Notes under the pieces: generated by a model | Databases searched by the model: none | What the model saw: the letters and a program-made list of their open reading frames with translations, nothing else | Told to the model about the DNA's origin: nothing | Assembly: GCA_022837485.1 (NCBI GenBank) | Contig: JALHHH010000062.1 | Location: 1 to 16,480, forward strand | Length of the DNA stretch: 16,480 nt | Direction: 5' to 3' | From: Bacteroidales bacterium | GTDB taxonomy: Bacteria > Bacteroidota > Bacteroidia > Bacteroidales > Lentimicrobiaceae | Position numbers and translations under genes: made by a program | In this document: positions 1 through 7,183 of the stretch, piece after piece | How the letters are laid out: each line of letters begins with the position of its first letter | How positions within the stretch are numbered: the stretch's first letter is position 1

Positions 1-470
1 CGTCCGGCTTTAGCAAACTTCCTGGCAACCAAGGCATCAAATCCCACACCTGCTATCGAAACAAAAAGATCGTTATTAATACTAATGGTATCAATTTGTT
101 TCACATTCATGGTGTTGATCAGTGCAAGGCTCTCGACAGTTTCAACCGGAATACCGAGGTGATGCGCCAGTCCGTTGCCGGAACCGGCAGGGATAAGGGC
201 CAGCACCGAATTGCATCCGTATAAACCTTTTACAACCTGATTCACGGTTCCGTCGCCGCCTACTGCAGCAATAATATCGGTTCCGGCTTCTGCTGCTTCA
301 CGGCTAAGTTCTCTGACCTGATCCGCCGATTCGCTGAAAACAATCTGCCATTCAAAGCGCTGTTTGTCCAGCACTTCGTCGGCGAGATTTGTCAGCATGG
401 CTTTGCGCGACTGATGTACGCCCGAGACCGGATTCACGATAAACAGAATTTTCTTTTTGGTCTGATTCAT
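1..470 (-). CDS. Diacylglycerol/lipid kinase family protein (YegS-like), 3' end cut by window edge
   Basis: The 156 visible N-terminal residues carry the diacylglycerol kinase catalytic-domain signature. A beta strand with IVNPVSG lies at about residues 10-17, the nucleotide-binding GGDGT lies near residue 70, and a PAGSGNGLA loop lies about 25 residues later. Family members phosphorylate diacylglycerol, sphingoid or related lipids with ATP at the cytoplasmic membrane face; the substrate here cannot be read from the sequence. The C-terminal half lies off the left edge. The ATG at 468-470 opens with MNQTKKKILFIVNP, which places the first strand at the usual distance from the N-terminus. A perfect -7 element on the same strand (502-509) leaves a leader of about 25 bases. 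It lies downstream of the lipoprotein gene but is separated from it by a terminator, so it is probably its own unit. Confidence 0.9.
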   Translation of the reverse strand, partial: MNQTKKKILFIVNPVSGVHQSRKAMLTNLADEVLDKQRFEWQIVFSESADQVRELSREAAEAGTDIIAAVGGDGTVNQVVKGLYGCNSVLALIPAGSGNGLAHHLGIPVETVESLALINTMNVKQIDTISINNDLFVSIAGVGFDALVARKFAKAG

Positions 471-501
471 AGAAATTTAGACGGATGACCGATATGACAG
501 G

Positions 502-509
502 CAAAATTA
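502..509 (-). promoter_or_regulatory. Bacteroidota -7 promoter element for the lipid kinase gene
   Basis: Read on the minus strand this is TAATTTTG, a perfect TAnnTTTG. The expected transcription start is near 495, about 25 bases before the ATG at 470. No clear -33 TTTG is seen at the usual distance. Confidence 0.55.
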
Positions 510-575
510 ATCATTTTTGAAGACTTACCCTCTCAGGAAAGGGATTCCTGATACAAACGCATCTGTTCAATGAGA

Positions 576-602
576 AAAGGCTGCCCTTTTGAGACAGCCT
601 TT
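576..602 (-). terminator. Intrinsic terminator of the lipoprotein gene
   Basis: On the minus strand, AAAGGCTG pairs with CAGCCTTT across an 11-base loop, giving an 8-bp stem that runs into a short T tract. It begins about 20 bases after the lipoprotein stop codon. The stem shares the AGGCTGT core with the terminator at 6765-6814. Confidence 0.8.
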
Positions 603-623
603 CAATACGTTAGAACGTTGCGT

Positions 624-1514
624 TTATTTCTGAATAATCACGCTTGCCTTGGCACGGTCGCCGCGACTGTAAAGGTCCACAACCTTAACAAGACCAAGCC
701 TGTTGTCGTGAGTCTTGAACAGGAATACCTGACCCTCTACCAGGTTGTTTACTTTGGTAGTCTGCTGTAGCATGTTGAAAGTCGGGAACTGGAACGTTTC
801 TCCGATTGCGTCAAACTGAGCAGCAGTCATGGTTGAAGGATTGAAACGTGTCTGGTTTTTAGTTGTCCAGGCGCTGATAGGTCCTAGATCCTGAATGGTT
901 TGTACATCCGCATCGTCGGGAGAAGCAAACGTGTTGAAATTGGTTGCACCCTTGAAGAATACAAAATCGATCTTGATCTGATTGGCGGGAACGTTGCGGG
1001 TCTGACCAACGGTGTAGGTGATTCCTTCTTTTGAAGCGAAGAAACTTCCTACGGCATCATTCCATGAACCGAATTCAACGTTCAGATATTTATTGATCTG
1101 AGCACCCGGATCCTCGATGGTAATGTTGAACGACTGCTCGGCTCTCATACCGCCTTTGTCCCAAAGTTCGAAAAGCAGGCGTCCGGTACCTACACCGGAG
1201 AAGGTAAGTTCGCTTTCCCATGTAAATGTATCGGAATTCAGAGTAGAGTCAACGTAAACGGTTTCTACATTATTCGAAATAATGGAGAACTTGAAGCGGT
1301 TCAGTTTCTGTCCGGAAACCGGGCTCTTCAGGCCATTTACTCCCACCAGGATTGCATCGTTTATCTGAACTGTTGCATCCTGTGAGGTGTATGCGGTTCC
1401 GCCTTTCAAACTGAGGCTTGGACCCGGATCCACTTCTTCGTCGTCAGAGCATGAAGTAAATACCACTGCAACAGACATGAGCAGTGCCATGAACAGGAAA
1501 TTCCACTTTTTCAT
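624..1514 (-). CDS. Predicted surface-exposed lipoprotein of unknown function
   Basis: A 296-residue protein with a lipoprotein signal peptide: basic MKKWN start, hydrophobic core to about residue 19, and lipobox FTSC with the lipidated cysteine at residue 22. The cysteine is followed by SDDEE. An acidic stretch just after the cysteine is the known lipoprotein export signal of Bacteroidota that directs lipoproteins to the outer face of the outer membrane, so surface exposure is likely (inference). The remaining ~270 residues are rich in beta-strand-forming segments. Residues of about 35-135 look like an Ig-like sandwich. The C-terminal part contains alternating hydrophobic strands and no catalytic motif that I recognise. 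I cannot assign a family. It is transcribed alone: a promoter element lies about 55 bases upstream and a strong terminator follows. It could be a binding or scaffold lipoprotein, but there is no neighbouring SusC/SusD pair to suggest a substrate. Confidence 0.85.
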   Translation of the reverse strand: MKKWNFLFMALLMSVAVVFTSCSDDEEVDPGPSLSLKGGTAYTSQDATVQINDAILVGVNGLKSPVSGQKLNRFKFSIISNNVETVYVDSTLNSDTFTWESELTFSGVGTGRLLFELWDKGGMRAEQSFNITIEDPGAQINKYLNVEFGSWNDAVGSFFASKEGITYTVGQTRNVPANQIKIDFVFFKGATNFNTFASPDDADVQTIQDLGPISAWTTKNQTRFNPSTMTAAQFDAIGETFQFPTFNMLQQTTKVNNLVEGQVFLFKTHDNRLGLVKVVDLYSRGDRAKASVIIQK

Positions 1515-1568
1515 AGTAATTGGTTTTGGTTTGGGATTATGGTTAATTTATAAATCTCGCAGAAAATG

Positions 1569-1576
1569 CAAAAATA
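1569..1576 (-). promoter_or_regulatory. -7 promoter element for the lipoprotein gene
   Basis: The minus strand reads TATTTTTG, a perfect TAnnTTTG, 55 bases upstream of the lipoprotein ATG. A TTTG is present further upstream (plus-strand CAAA at 1604-1607), but its 27-base spacing is longer than usual. Confidence 0.5.
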
Positions 1577-1947
1577 ATTAATTACGATAGTCGGTGAGCA
1601 TTGCAAAAACCGTTCCAGATCTCCGCTTTAAGTACTAACCATTCTTAATTCGTTTTGTTTTAACTCTTAGATGCAGACCATTTTCAAAGGTTGCAGCCAA
1701 AACGGATTCTATTCAGTGTAAAAACGGCAATCCGGCCTGAAGCCATCCATCCATATTGTTCATTTTTAAATCATTAAGAAATATTAGCTGATGAATGATA
1801 ATTTAATCTGATTCAACGAAAAGGCAATAATTCGCTTTCCAATCCCAGTGTAAATGGCAAGTTTCACTTATCACATCCAGAAATTTAACTATGTAACAGA
1901 CCATTGGATGACTGTTGGATATTTCCAACTCAAACCGAACGCTACCG

Positions 1948-2012
1948 GATATTAATATCGCCTTGATATTGAATAAATCTGTTATGAAAACATCCTGTGA
2001 TATTGAAAAATC
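1948..2012. repeat. Repeated TGATATTGAA motifs upstream of the citrate lyase operon
   Basis: GATATTAATATC at 1948-1959 is a perfect 12-base palindrome. It is followed by TGATATTGAATAAATC at 1964-1979 and TGATATTGAAAAATC at 1998-2012, which are near-identical direct repeats 34 bases apart. A further GATATT lies at 1918-1923. The block sits 50-110 bases upstream of the likely -7 element, where an activator or repressor could bind. Function is inferred only, and AT-rich DNA makes chance repeats possible. Confidence 0.35.
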
Positions 2013-2059
2013 GGATAATAATAATTGTACTGTTTCTTTTTTTTTACGGATGGCTGCCG

Positions 2060-2067
2060 TTACTTTG
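2060..2067 (+). promoter_or_regulatory. Probable -7 element for the citrate lyase operon (imperfect)
   Basis: TTACTTTG matches TAnnTTTG except at the second base, and is followed by C as is common. It lies 45 bases before the GTG start. A long T-rich tract at about 2034-2045 is upstream. No better candidate is seen nearby. Confidence 0.35.
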
Positions 2068-2100
2068 CATGACAATGAACACAATAACCCAATTAAAATC

Positions 2101-2106
2101 AGGAGG
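2101..2106 (+). promoter_or_regulatory. Strong Shine-Dalgarno AGGAGG fixing a GTG start
   Basis: AGGAGG lies five bases before the GTG at 2112. A perfect Shine-Dalgarno sequence is unusual in Bacteroidota, whose leaders are normally SD-poor. It is the main reason to accept the non-ATG start and suggests strong initiation of this operon. Confidence 0.7.
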
Positions 2107-2111
2107 CTGAA

Positions 2112-3347
2112 GTGGCAACTAGAGTAACAACGGGTAACAAAGGCAAGGGGGTAAGGTCTGACTGTGCCCTCACCCTGGAGATAACCTCAGAGGGTGGAAT
2201 TAACATTGAACTAATCAGCAAGGTAAAAGTACTTTATGGAGAATCCATCCGGAAGCTGTGCAGTGAAATTCTGGCATTTTACGGAATTGAGCATGCCAGT
2301 CTGACAGTGGAAGATTCGGGAGCGCTCGATTTTGTAATTTCGGCACGGCTTGAGGCTGCCATCAGGCAACTGACGGGCGACAAAAAGGAATATCTACCTG
2401 CCATACTACCCCAGAACACCTATCAAACCACTCGCGACCGATACCGCTTCTCAAGGCTTTACCTTCCCGGAAATACCCCGAGTCTGATGATCAACGCGGG
2501 CATTCACAAACCCAACGGTATCATTCTTGATCTGGAAGACGCAGTGGCGGTAACCAAAAAGCCCGAAGCCCGCTTTCTTGTTCGCAATGCCCTGCGCGCC
2601 CTCGACTTTTACGGAGCCGAACGCATGGTCAGGATCAACCAGGTGCCGGCCGGACTTGAGGACCTTGATTACATAATTCCACACAATGTGAATCTGATCC
2701 TTGTTCCGAAATGCGAAAGTGCGGAACAAATTTCACGGGTTAACCTGCGCATCGCAGAACTGAAAGCGCAACACAACATCCCGGGCAATGTATGGCTGAT
2801 GCCAATCATCGAAAGTGCCATGGGTGTGCTGAAAGCACTCGAAATTGCCCAATCGGAAAATGTAGTTGCCCTTGCAATAGGCCTCGAAGATTACACCGCT
2901 GATCTGGGAACCCGCCGCACCAACGAGGGTACGGAGTCGTTCTTTGCCCGCAGCATGGTGGTAAATGCATGCAAAGCGGCCGGCATTCAAGCCATCGATT
3001 CCGTATTTTCCGACGTCGCCGATACAGAAGCCCTTAAAGAAAACGTTCTGCGGTCGAAAGCTCTGGGCTTCGATGGCATGGGATGTATACACCCACGCCA
3101 GATAAGGGTGATACACGACAATTTTGCTCCCGATGATGCCGAAATAGAAAAAGCCGGAAAAATTGTACATGCCTTTATTGAAGCCGGAGAAAAAGGTCTT
3201 GGAGTGGTTTCGCTCGGCACCAAAATGATAGATCCGCCTGTTGTGAAGCGTGCACAACGCACCATCGACCTGGCGGTTAGCATGGGCAAACTCAGTACCG
3301 ACTGGCGAAATAAGCTCATCGAAAGCCAGAATGCCTCGAATCAGTAA
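2112..3347 (+). CDS. citE: Citrate lyase acyl carrier (gamma, CitD) - beta (CitE) fusion protein
   Basis: A 411-residue protein joining two citrate lyase subunits. Residues ~12-90 resemble CitD, the acyl carrier. S16 in VRSDCAL aligns with the serine that carries the phosphoribosyl-dephospho-CoA arm, and the stretch from GINIEL to SGALDFVISARLEAA matches the CitD fold. Residues ~112-400 are CitE, the lyase subunit of the HpcH/HpaI-like TIM-barrel family, which cleaves citryl-carrier to acetyl-carrier and oxaloacetate. Visible motifs are LYLPGNTPSLM, ILDLEDAV (140-144), RINQ with R174, VPKCESA with E202, GLEDYTADLG with D260 and D264, and GCIHPRQ. In well-studied operons citD and citE are separate, so the fusion is notable. 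The alpha subunit gene follows after 27 bases. Start is GTG with AGGAGG five bases upstream. A related citramalate lyase role cannot be excluded. Confidence 0.92.
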   Translation: MATRVTTGNKGKGVRSDCALTLEITSEGGINIELISKVKVLYGESIRKLCSEILAFYGIEHASLTVEDSGALDFVISARLEAAIRQLTGDKKEYLPAILPQNTYQTTRDRYRFSRLYLPGNTPSLMINAGIHKPNGIILDLEDAVAVTKKPEARFLVRNALRALDFYGAERMVRINQVPAGLEDLDYIIPHNVNLILVPKCESAEQISRVNLRIAELKAQHNIPGNVWLMPIIESAMGVLKALEIAQSENVVALAIGLEDYTADLGTRRTNEGTESFFARSMVVNACKAAGIQAIDSVFSDVADTEALKENVLRSKALGFDGMGCIHPRQIRVIHDNFAPDDAEIEKAGKIVHAFIEAGEKGLGVVSLGTKMIDPPVVKRAQRTIDLAVSMGKLSTDWRNKLIESQNASNQ

Positions 3348-3374
3348 AAATGTCTGATAATAAACCGGAAAAAA

Positions 3375-4940
3375 ATGTCAAAATACGATAAAATAACCGT
3401 GAATACCCTGGGCCGCGCGGTTCCTCAGATTATCAACGGCCGGGAATCGGTCCCGTTTTTAGGTGTCGGTAAGTATAAACCCACCGGCCGGAAGTATGCA
3501 CCGCCCATCAGCACCTGTGCCGACTATCCCGCCGACGGCAACAAGGTTGTTGCTTCGCTGCGTGAGGCATTGATCCGATGCGGACTGAAAGACGGGATGA
3601 CGATTTCAACCCATCACCACTTTCGCAACGGCGATCTGGTTGCCAATCAGATCTTCGACATAGCTGCCGAAATCGGCGCAAAAGAACTCACATGGGCTCC
3701 CTCAGCATCGTTCGAATGCCACAGTCCTCTGATCAAATACCTTGACAACGGAACCATTCACCACATCGAAGGCAGCATGAACGGTGCCCTGGGAAGACAT
3801 ACCTCTGTAGGCGGGATGCAGGGCATGGGCATACTGCGCTCGCACGGCGGAAGGTATCAGGCCATTCAGGATGGCGATCTGCATGTGGACATCGCTGTAA
3901 TTGCAGCTCCCACCGCCGATTTCTTCGGCAACGCAACGGGCGACCGCGGTGCTGCAGCATGCGGTTTGCTTGGATTTGCAATGGCCGATTCTCAATATGC
4001 CGATAAAGTAATTGTTGTAACCGACAACCTCGTCCCGTTCCCATGCATCCCTTGGCAGATCCACGGCAACTACGTCGATTATGTGGTGGTGATGGATAAA
4101 ATCGGAATTCCCGAGAAAATCATTTCCGGAACCACCGAAATCACAAAAAGTCCCGACCGGCTGCTGCTTGCTGAAATGACTGCCCAATTCTGCGATGAAG
4201 CCGGTATCGTCCGCGATGGATTCTCGTTTCAGGCCGGAGCCGGAGGTACTGCTCTCTCCATCGGAATTTACTTTGCAGAGATGCTGCGCAAACGGGGCAT
4301 GAAAGCCCGCTTTGCACGCGGGGGAAGCAACAAGTACCTGGTCAGCATGCTCGAAGAAGGACTGGTGGATTACATCCTCGACGGGCAAACCTTCGACCTT
4401 GAAGGCGTACGCTCCATGCGCGAAAACAGCAACCATGTGAATACTAGTCCGTTTACCAGCTACAATTACCATGGCAAAGGCAATTTTGCATCCATGGTGG
4501 ATGTTGTAATTCTGGGTGCCACGGAAGTAGATGTTAACTTCAACGCCAATGTGGTTACCCATTCCGACGGTTATCTGCTGCATGGCATAGGCGGTTGGAT
4601 GAACTGTTTGTTCTCCAAATGCGTCATTCTGCCAATCCCCCTTTTCCGCGACAGAATGCCGGTTATCCGCGATGAAGTAACTACCATTTGCGGCCCCGGA
4701 GAACTCATTGATGTAATCGTCACCGAAAGGGGTATTGCCATCAATCCACTGCGAACCGACCTGATTGATAAGTTAAAAGGCTCCTCGCTGCCGGTAAAGA
4801 CCATACATCAGCTTAAGGATGAGGCCGAACGCATATGCGGGAAGCCCGCGCTCCCTGAACTTAGCGATGAATTTATAGCTGCCATCAAGTGGGTCGACGG
4901 CACCGTAATTGATGCGGTGCGAAAGGTGATAAAATCTTAA
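3375..4940 (+). CDS. citF: Citrate lyase alpha subunit (citrate:acetyl-ACP transferase)
   Basis: A 521-residue protein close to the usual CitF length of about 510. It exchanges the acetyl group on the acyl carrier for citrate, producing citryl-carrier and free acetate. This supplies the substrate for the beta domain in the same cytoplasmic complex. It belongs to the CoA-transferase superfamily. Visible conserved blocks are STHHHFRNGD (78-87), WAPSASFE (107-114), SHGGR (156-160), GNATGDRGAAACG (185-197), SFQAGAGGTALSI (284-296) and FARGGSNK. The C-terminal region keeps the GATEVDVNFNANVVTHSDG block typical of CitF. It is the second gene of a two-gene operon, 27 bases after the gamma-beta fusion, with an A-rich GGAAAAAA stretch before the ATG. 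No citC, citX or citG is in the window, so prosthetic group synthesis and activation must be encoded elsewhere if the enzyme is active. Confidence 0.94.
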   Translation: MSKYDKITVNTLGRAVPQIINGRESVPFLGVGKYKPTGRKYAPPISTCADYPADGNKVVASLREALIRCGLKDGMTISTHHHFRNGDLVANQIFDIAAEIGAKELTWAPSASFECHSPLIKYLDNGTIHHIEGSMNGALGRHTSVGGMQGMGILRSHGGRYQAIQDGDLHVDIAVIAAPTADFFGNATGDRGAAACGLLGFAMADSQYADKVIVVTDNLVPFPCIPWQIHGNYVDYVVVMDKIGIPEKIISGTTEITKSPDRLLLAEMTAQFCDEAGIVRDGFSFQAGAGGTALSIGIYFAEMLRKRGMKARFARGGSNKYLVSMLEEGLVDYILDGQTFDLEGVRSMRENSNHVNTSPFTSYNYHGKGNFASMVDVVILGATEVDVNFNANVVTHSDGYLLHGIGGWMNCLFSKCVILPIPLFRDRMPVIRDEVTTICGPGELIDVIVTERGIAINPLRTDLIDKLKGSSLPVKTIHQLKDEAERICGKPALPELSDEFIAAIKWVDGTVIDAVRKVIKS

Positions 4941-5210
4941 ATTCAGCCGCTGTTGCATTCGGATTGCACAAAACGGGCAAGCCCGGATTCGCTTATTCTT
5001 TTTTCAGAAAGTTACGGTAACCCGCAGCCATTATCAATGTCCCGGATTTGGTTATACTGATTTATCGGGTATTTTAACGTAACGTGGGGAAAACACTATT
5101 TACCCTGTCCGAATAATGAAAAAAGCGATAAATCATTCAGTGCTTGTATAAATTTTTTGAGAATAATAATTGAAAATAACACTCTAACTACATGATTATG
5201 AAACTATTTG

Positions 5211-5259
5211 AAAATGCTTTAAAAAAAATCGAGTGTCAATGACATTTTTTTTGCATTTT
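5211..5259. repeat. Nested inverted repeat with A8/T8 arms
   Basis: AAAATGC (5211-5217) pairs with GCATTTT (5253-5259). Inside it A8 (5221-5228) pairs with T8 (5245-5252), and TGTCA-A-TGACA (5234-5244) forms the centre. TTT and TCGAG on the left are unpaired. It could be a weak bidirectional terminator, or a regulator operator 40 bases upstream of the -7 element. The T-rich right arm favours a terminator on the plus strand, but it is about 270 bases past citF. Confidence 0.45.
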
Positions 5260-5298
5260 TTTATGGAATGATGGTACATTTACATTGTATAAATCTTT

Positions 5299-5306
5299 TA
5301 CATTTG
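5299..5306 (+). promoter_or_regulatory. -7 promoter element for the response regulator gene
   Basis: TACATTTG is a perfect TAnnTTTG followed by C. The predicted transcription start near 5313 gives a leader of about 70 bases before the ATG at 5385. No matching -33 TTTG is evident. Confidence 0.55.
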
Positions 5307-5384
5307 CAAATTGGAATCGCTGTGCACTTTTTTATCACCCGGCAGGGCAAGGCATGCGATTTTGTTAAATTTAAATGAAGCGAT

Positions 5385-6728
5385 ATGAGCAAAATTCTGG
5401 TCATTGATGATGACTCTATTATCAGGACATTACTTAGTAACAGCCTCGGAAAGGCAGGATATGAGGTATTAACAGCTGCAGACGGAGAATCGGGGCTGGA
5501 AATAATTAATAATGATAAACCGGATTTAGTGGTAACCGATTACCAGATGCCGGGCATGTCGGGTATAGATTTGATTACGGAAGTATTGAAAAAACAGCCG
5601 GGCCTACCGGTGATACTTTTAACTGCACACGGAGACGTAGCTCTTACCATCCGTTCGATCCAGGTCGGAGCATATGACTTCATCGAGAAGCCGATACAGA
5701 TGCAGGAGTTGCTGGAGGCGATCCGCAACGGACTCGAGGCATCCTATCAGAGCCAGAACCTCACCGAGTCAATCACGCCGGGTATGCGTAAAGCCATCGA
5801 GGATAATCTTCTCGTTGGAAAAACTCCTGCCATGCGTGAGATCTTCAAAAACGTAGGGCGGGTTTCGATGAACAAGGTAAACATTCTGATTACCGGAGAA
5901 ACCGGAACGGGAAAAGAGCTGATTGCCCGGTTGATTCACTTCAGTGGTATTACGCGTGAGCATCCGCTTGTTGTGGTGAATTGCTCAGCGCTTCATGAAG
6001 ATATTCTGGAAAACGAACTGTTTGGATATACGGAAGGGGCACTCCCCAACACTACAACTGCTAAAACCGGGAAGTTTGAACTTGCAGGGGAGGGAACCAT
6101 TTTCCTTGACGATATTTCCGACCTTAACGAAGCCATGCAGACGCGATTGCTGCGTGTAATTCAGGAACTTGAATTTGAAAAGCCCGGCGAACCTGCCCCT
6201 GTGCCCCTGAAAGCAAGAATAATAGCTGCCACAAACAAAGACCTGGAAGCACTGGTTAAATCCGGGAAATTCCGCGAAGAACTTTATTACAGGCTCAAGG
6301 TGTTTACCATTGCTCTTCCCCCTCTGCGCAACCGAAAAGACGACATTGAAGCACTTGTTGACCATCTGATGCAGAAATTGAACCGGAAACTGAACAAACG
6401 CATAGTTAAAATAGGTAACGGGGTAATTGAACTTCTGAATACGCACGACTGGCCGGGCAATGTGAGGGAACTTGAAAACACCCTGATGCAGGCAATGATA
6501 ATGACCCGTGGAGATGTACTTGAAAAGGAACATATCATACTTCTTTCCAAGCACGAAGGTTCCAGTGAGGAGTATGAACTGAAATCCATTGCAGATGTAG
6601 AAAAAGTACACATCAAAAAAATTCTCGACCGCCTTAAATGGAATAAAGTGGAAGCCTCCCGCGTGCTCGAGATCACACGACCCACACTTAATGCAAAAAT
6701 TGCCAAATACGGACTCAAACACAACTGA
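5385..6728 (+). CDS. NtrC/AtoC-type response regulator with non-canonical GAFTGA loop
   Basis: A 447-residue cytoplasmic transcription regulator with the usual three parts. The receiver domain (1-~120) has D8-D10, the phospho-acceptor D52, T80 and K102. The AAA+ domain (~140-385) has Walker A GETGTGK (171-177), Walker B TIFLDD (238-243), the AATNKDL segment (281-287), FREELYYRL with R297 and R303, and sensor II WPGNVREL (356-363). A Fis-type helix-turn-helix fills ~415-443. In NtrC proteins the GAFTGA loop after ELFG contacts sigma-54; here the aligned residues 218-223 read GALPNT with no length change. The Walker B usually ends DE but here ends DD. ATP binding seems kept while sigma-54 activation is doubtful. 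No histidine kinase gene is adjacent, so its signal is unknown. It has its own promoter and terminator. Confidence 0.93.
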   Translation: MSKILVIDDDSIIRTLLSNSLGKAGYEVLTAADGESGLEIINNDKPDLVVTDYQMPGMSGIDLITEVLKKQPGLPVILLTAHGDVALTIRSIQVGAYDFIEKPIQMQELLEAIRNGLEASYQSQNLTESITPGMRKAIEDNLLVGKTPAMREIFKNVGRVSMNKVNILITGETGTGKELIARLIHFSGITREHPLVVVNCSALHEDILENELFGYTEGALPNTTTAKTGKFELAGEGTIFLDDISDLNEAMQTRLLRVIQELEFEKPGEPAPVPLKARIIAATNKDLEALVKSGKFREELYYRLKVFTIALPPLRNRKDDIEALVDHLMQKLNRKLNKRIVKIGNGVIELLNTHDWPGNVRELENTLMQAMIMTRGDVLEKEHIILLSKHEGSSEEYELKSIADVEKVHIKKILDRLKWNKVEASRVLEITRPTLNAKIAKYGLKHN

Positions 6729-6764
6729 TCGTTTGTTCCGCTGATCTGCTGTTTCACGACTTCG

Positions 6765-6814
6765 GGCTGTTTCAGACAAAGCATTCAGGCTTTCTTTTGA
6801 AACAGCCTTTTTTT
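6765..6814 (+). terminator. Strong intrinsic terminator of the response regulator gene
   Basis: GGCTGTTTCA (6765-6774) pairs with TGAAACAGCC (6798-6807) and is followed by seven T. A second small hairpin, AAAGC/GCTTT (6778-6793), nests in the loop. It lies 36 bases after the stop codon. Confidence 0.9.
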
Positions 6815-7144
6815 GCCCTCCCCTGCCGCATCCTCCTGAAGGAAAATCCTAACCTCTGTTCATCCGCAAAACAGTACCTCCGGCAAATCTTTTCCATCAC
6901 GATGCAGATGCCGGCATCAGCCTGCAGGCTTTCTGAAAATGAATGATTATACGGAATACCCGGATCCGAACGATTTAAAAAAAGATAAAAAAGTAAATTT
7001 TTTTTACTATTTGAGTTAGTCGATTTTTGTCTTTAAAAACTTATTTTCAATGTTTTATGATATTTTTAGCTCTTCAATACACCTTTCCCGAATTTTTTTT
7101 CACATTTTATGAAAAATTTCTTGACTTTGCATTATTATTCGTAT

Positions 7145-7152
7145 TATTTTTG
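7145..7152 (+). promoter_or_regulatory. -7 promoter element for the small secreted protein gene
   Basis: TATTTTTG is a perfect TAnnTTTG. TTTG at 7126-7129 lies 15 bases upstream and TTG at 7121-7123 lies 21 bases upstream; either could serve as the -33 element. The predicted start near 7159 places the ATG at 7184 just downstream and excludes the earlier in-frame ATG at 7109. Confidence 0.65.
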
Positions 7153-7183
7153 TCACGTTGATTCCATAAATGGGAAAACAAAC

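Larger units (their letters stand above)
1515..2111. other. Divergent intergenic region, no gene recognised
   Basis: These 597 AT-rich bases separate the minus-strand lipoprotein gene from the plus-strand citrate lyase genes. Short open frames at 1803-2084 (minus) and 1915-2127 (plus) overlap each other, have no recognisable protein features and are not called. The region contains the lipoprotein promoter element, a cluster of GATATT motifs at 1918-2012 and a probable citrate lyase promoter near 2060. Confidence 0.7.
4941..5384. other. Intergenic region between citF and the response regulator, no gene recognised
   Basis: These 444 bases contain no convincing reading frame. A small GC hairpin (CGGG-CAAG-CCCG at 4974-4985) lies just after citF with a T tract about 20 bases further on, a weak terminator candidate. 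The distal half is strongly AT-rich and contains the nested inverted repeat at 5211-5259 and the -7 element at 5299-5306. Confidence 0.6.
6729..7183. other. Intergenic region, regulatory elements only
   Basis: These 455 bases hold the terminator of the regulator gene, then an AT-rich stretch from about 6970 with long T and A tracts, then the -7 element of the next gene. No gene is recognised. Confidence 0.65.

Noticed and set aside
1803..2127. Two overlapping opposite-strand small frames in the 1515-2111 intergenic region
   Set aside because: Neither has a family resemblance or a good promoter; the region is better explained as regulatory DNA.
2733..3257. 174-codon frame antisense to the citrate lyase gamma-beta gene
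   Set aside because: Shadow of conserved CitE motifs on the other strand.
3350..3391. 13-codon frame (MSDNKPEKNVKIR) overlapping the citF start
   Set aside because: Could act in translational coupling, but it is too short and has no ribosome site; probably chance.
3702..4583. Long open frame antisense to citF (293 codons)
   Set aside because: It is entirely within the well-supported citF gene and its product (rich in His, Cys and Gly, without motifs) is typical of an antisense shadow.
5311..5325. Possible sigma-54 -24/-12 promoter (GG...GC) before the response regulator
   Set aside because: The spacing between GG and GC is nine rather than ten bases and flanking consensus is poor; the TACATTTG element is a better promoter.
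5985..6779. 264-codon frame antisense to the response regulator
   Set aside because: It overlaps a gene with all NtrC motifs and also its terminator; the product has no recognisable features.
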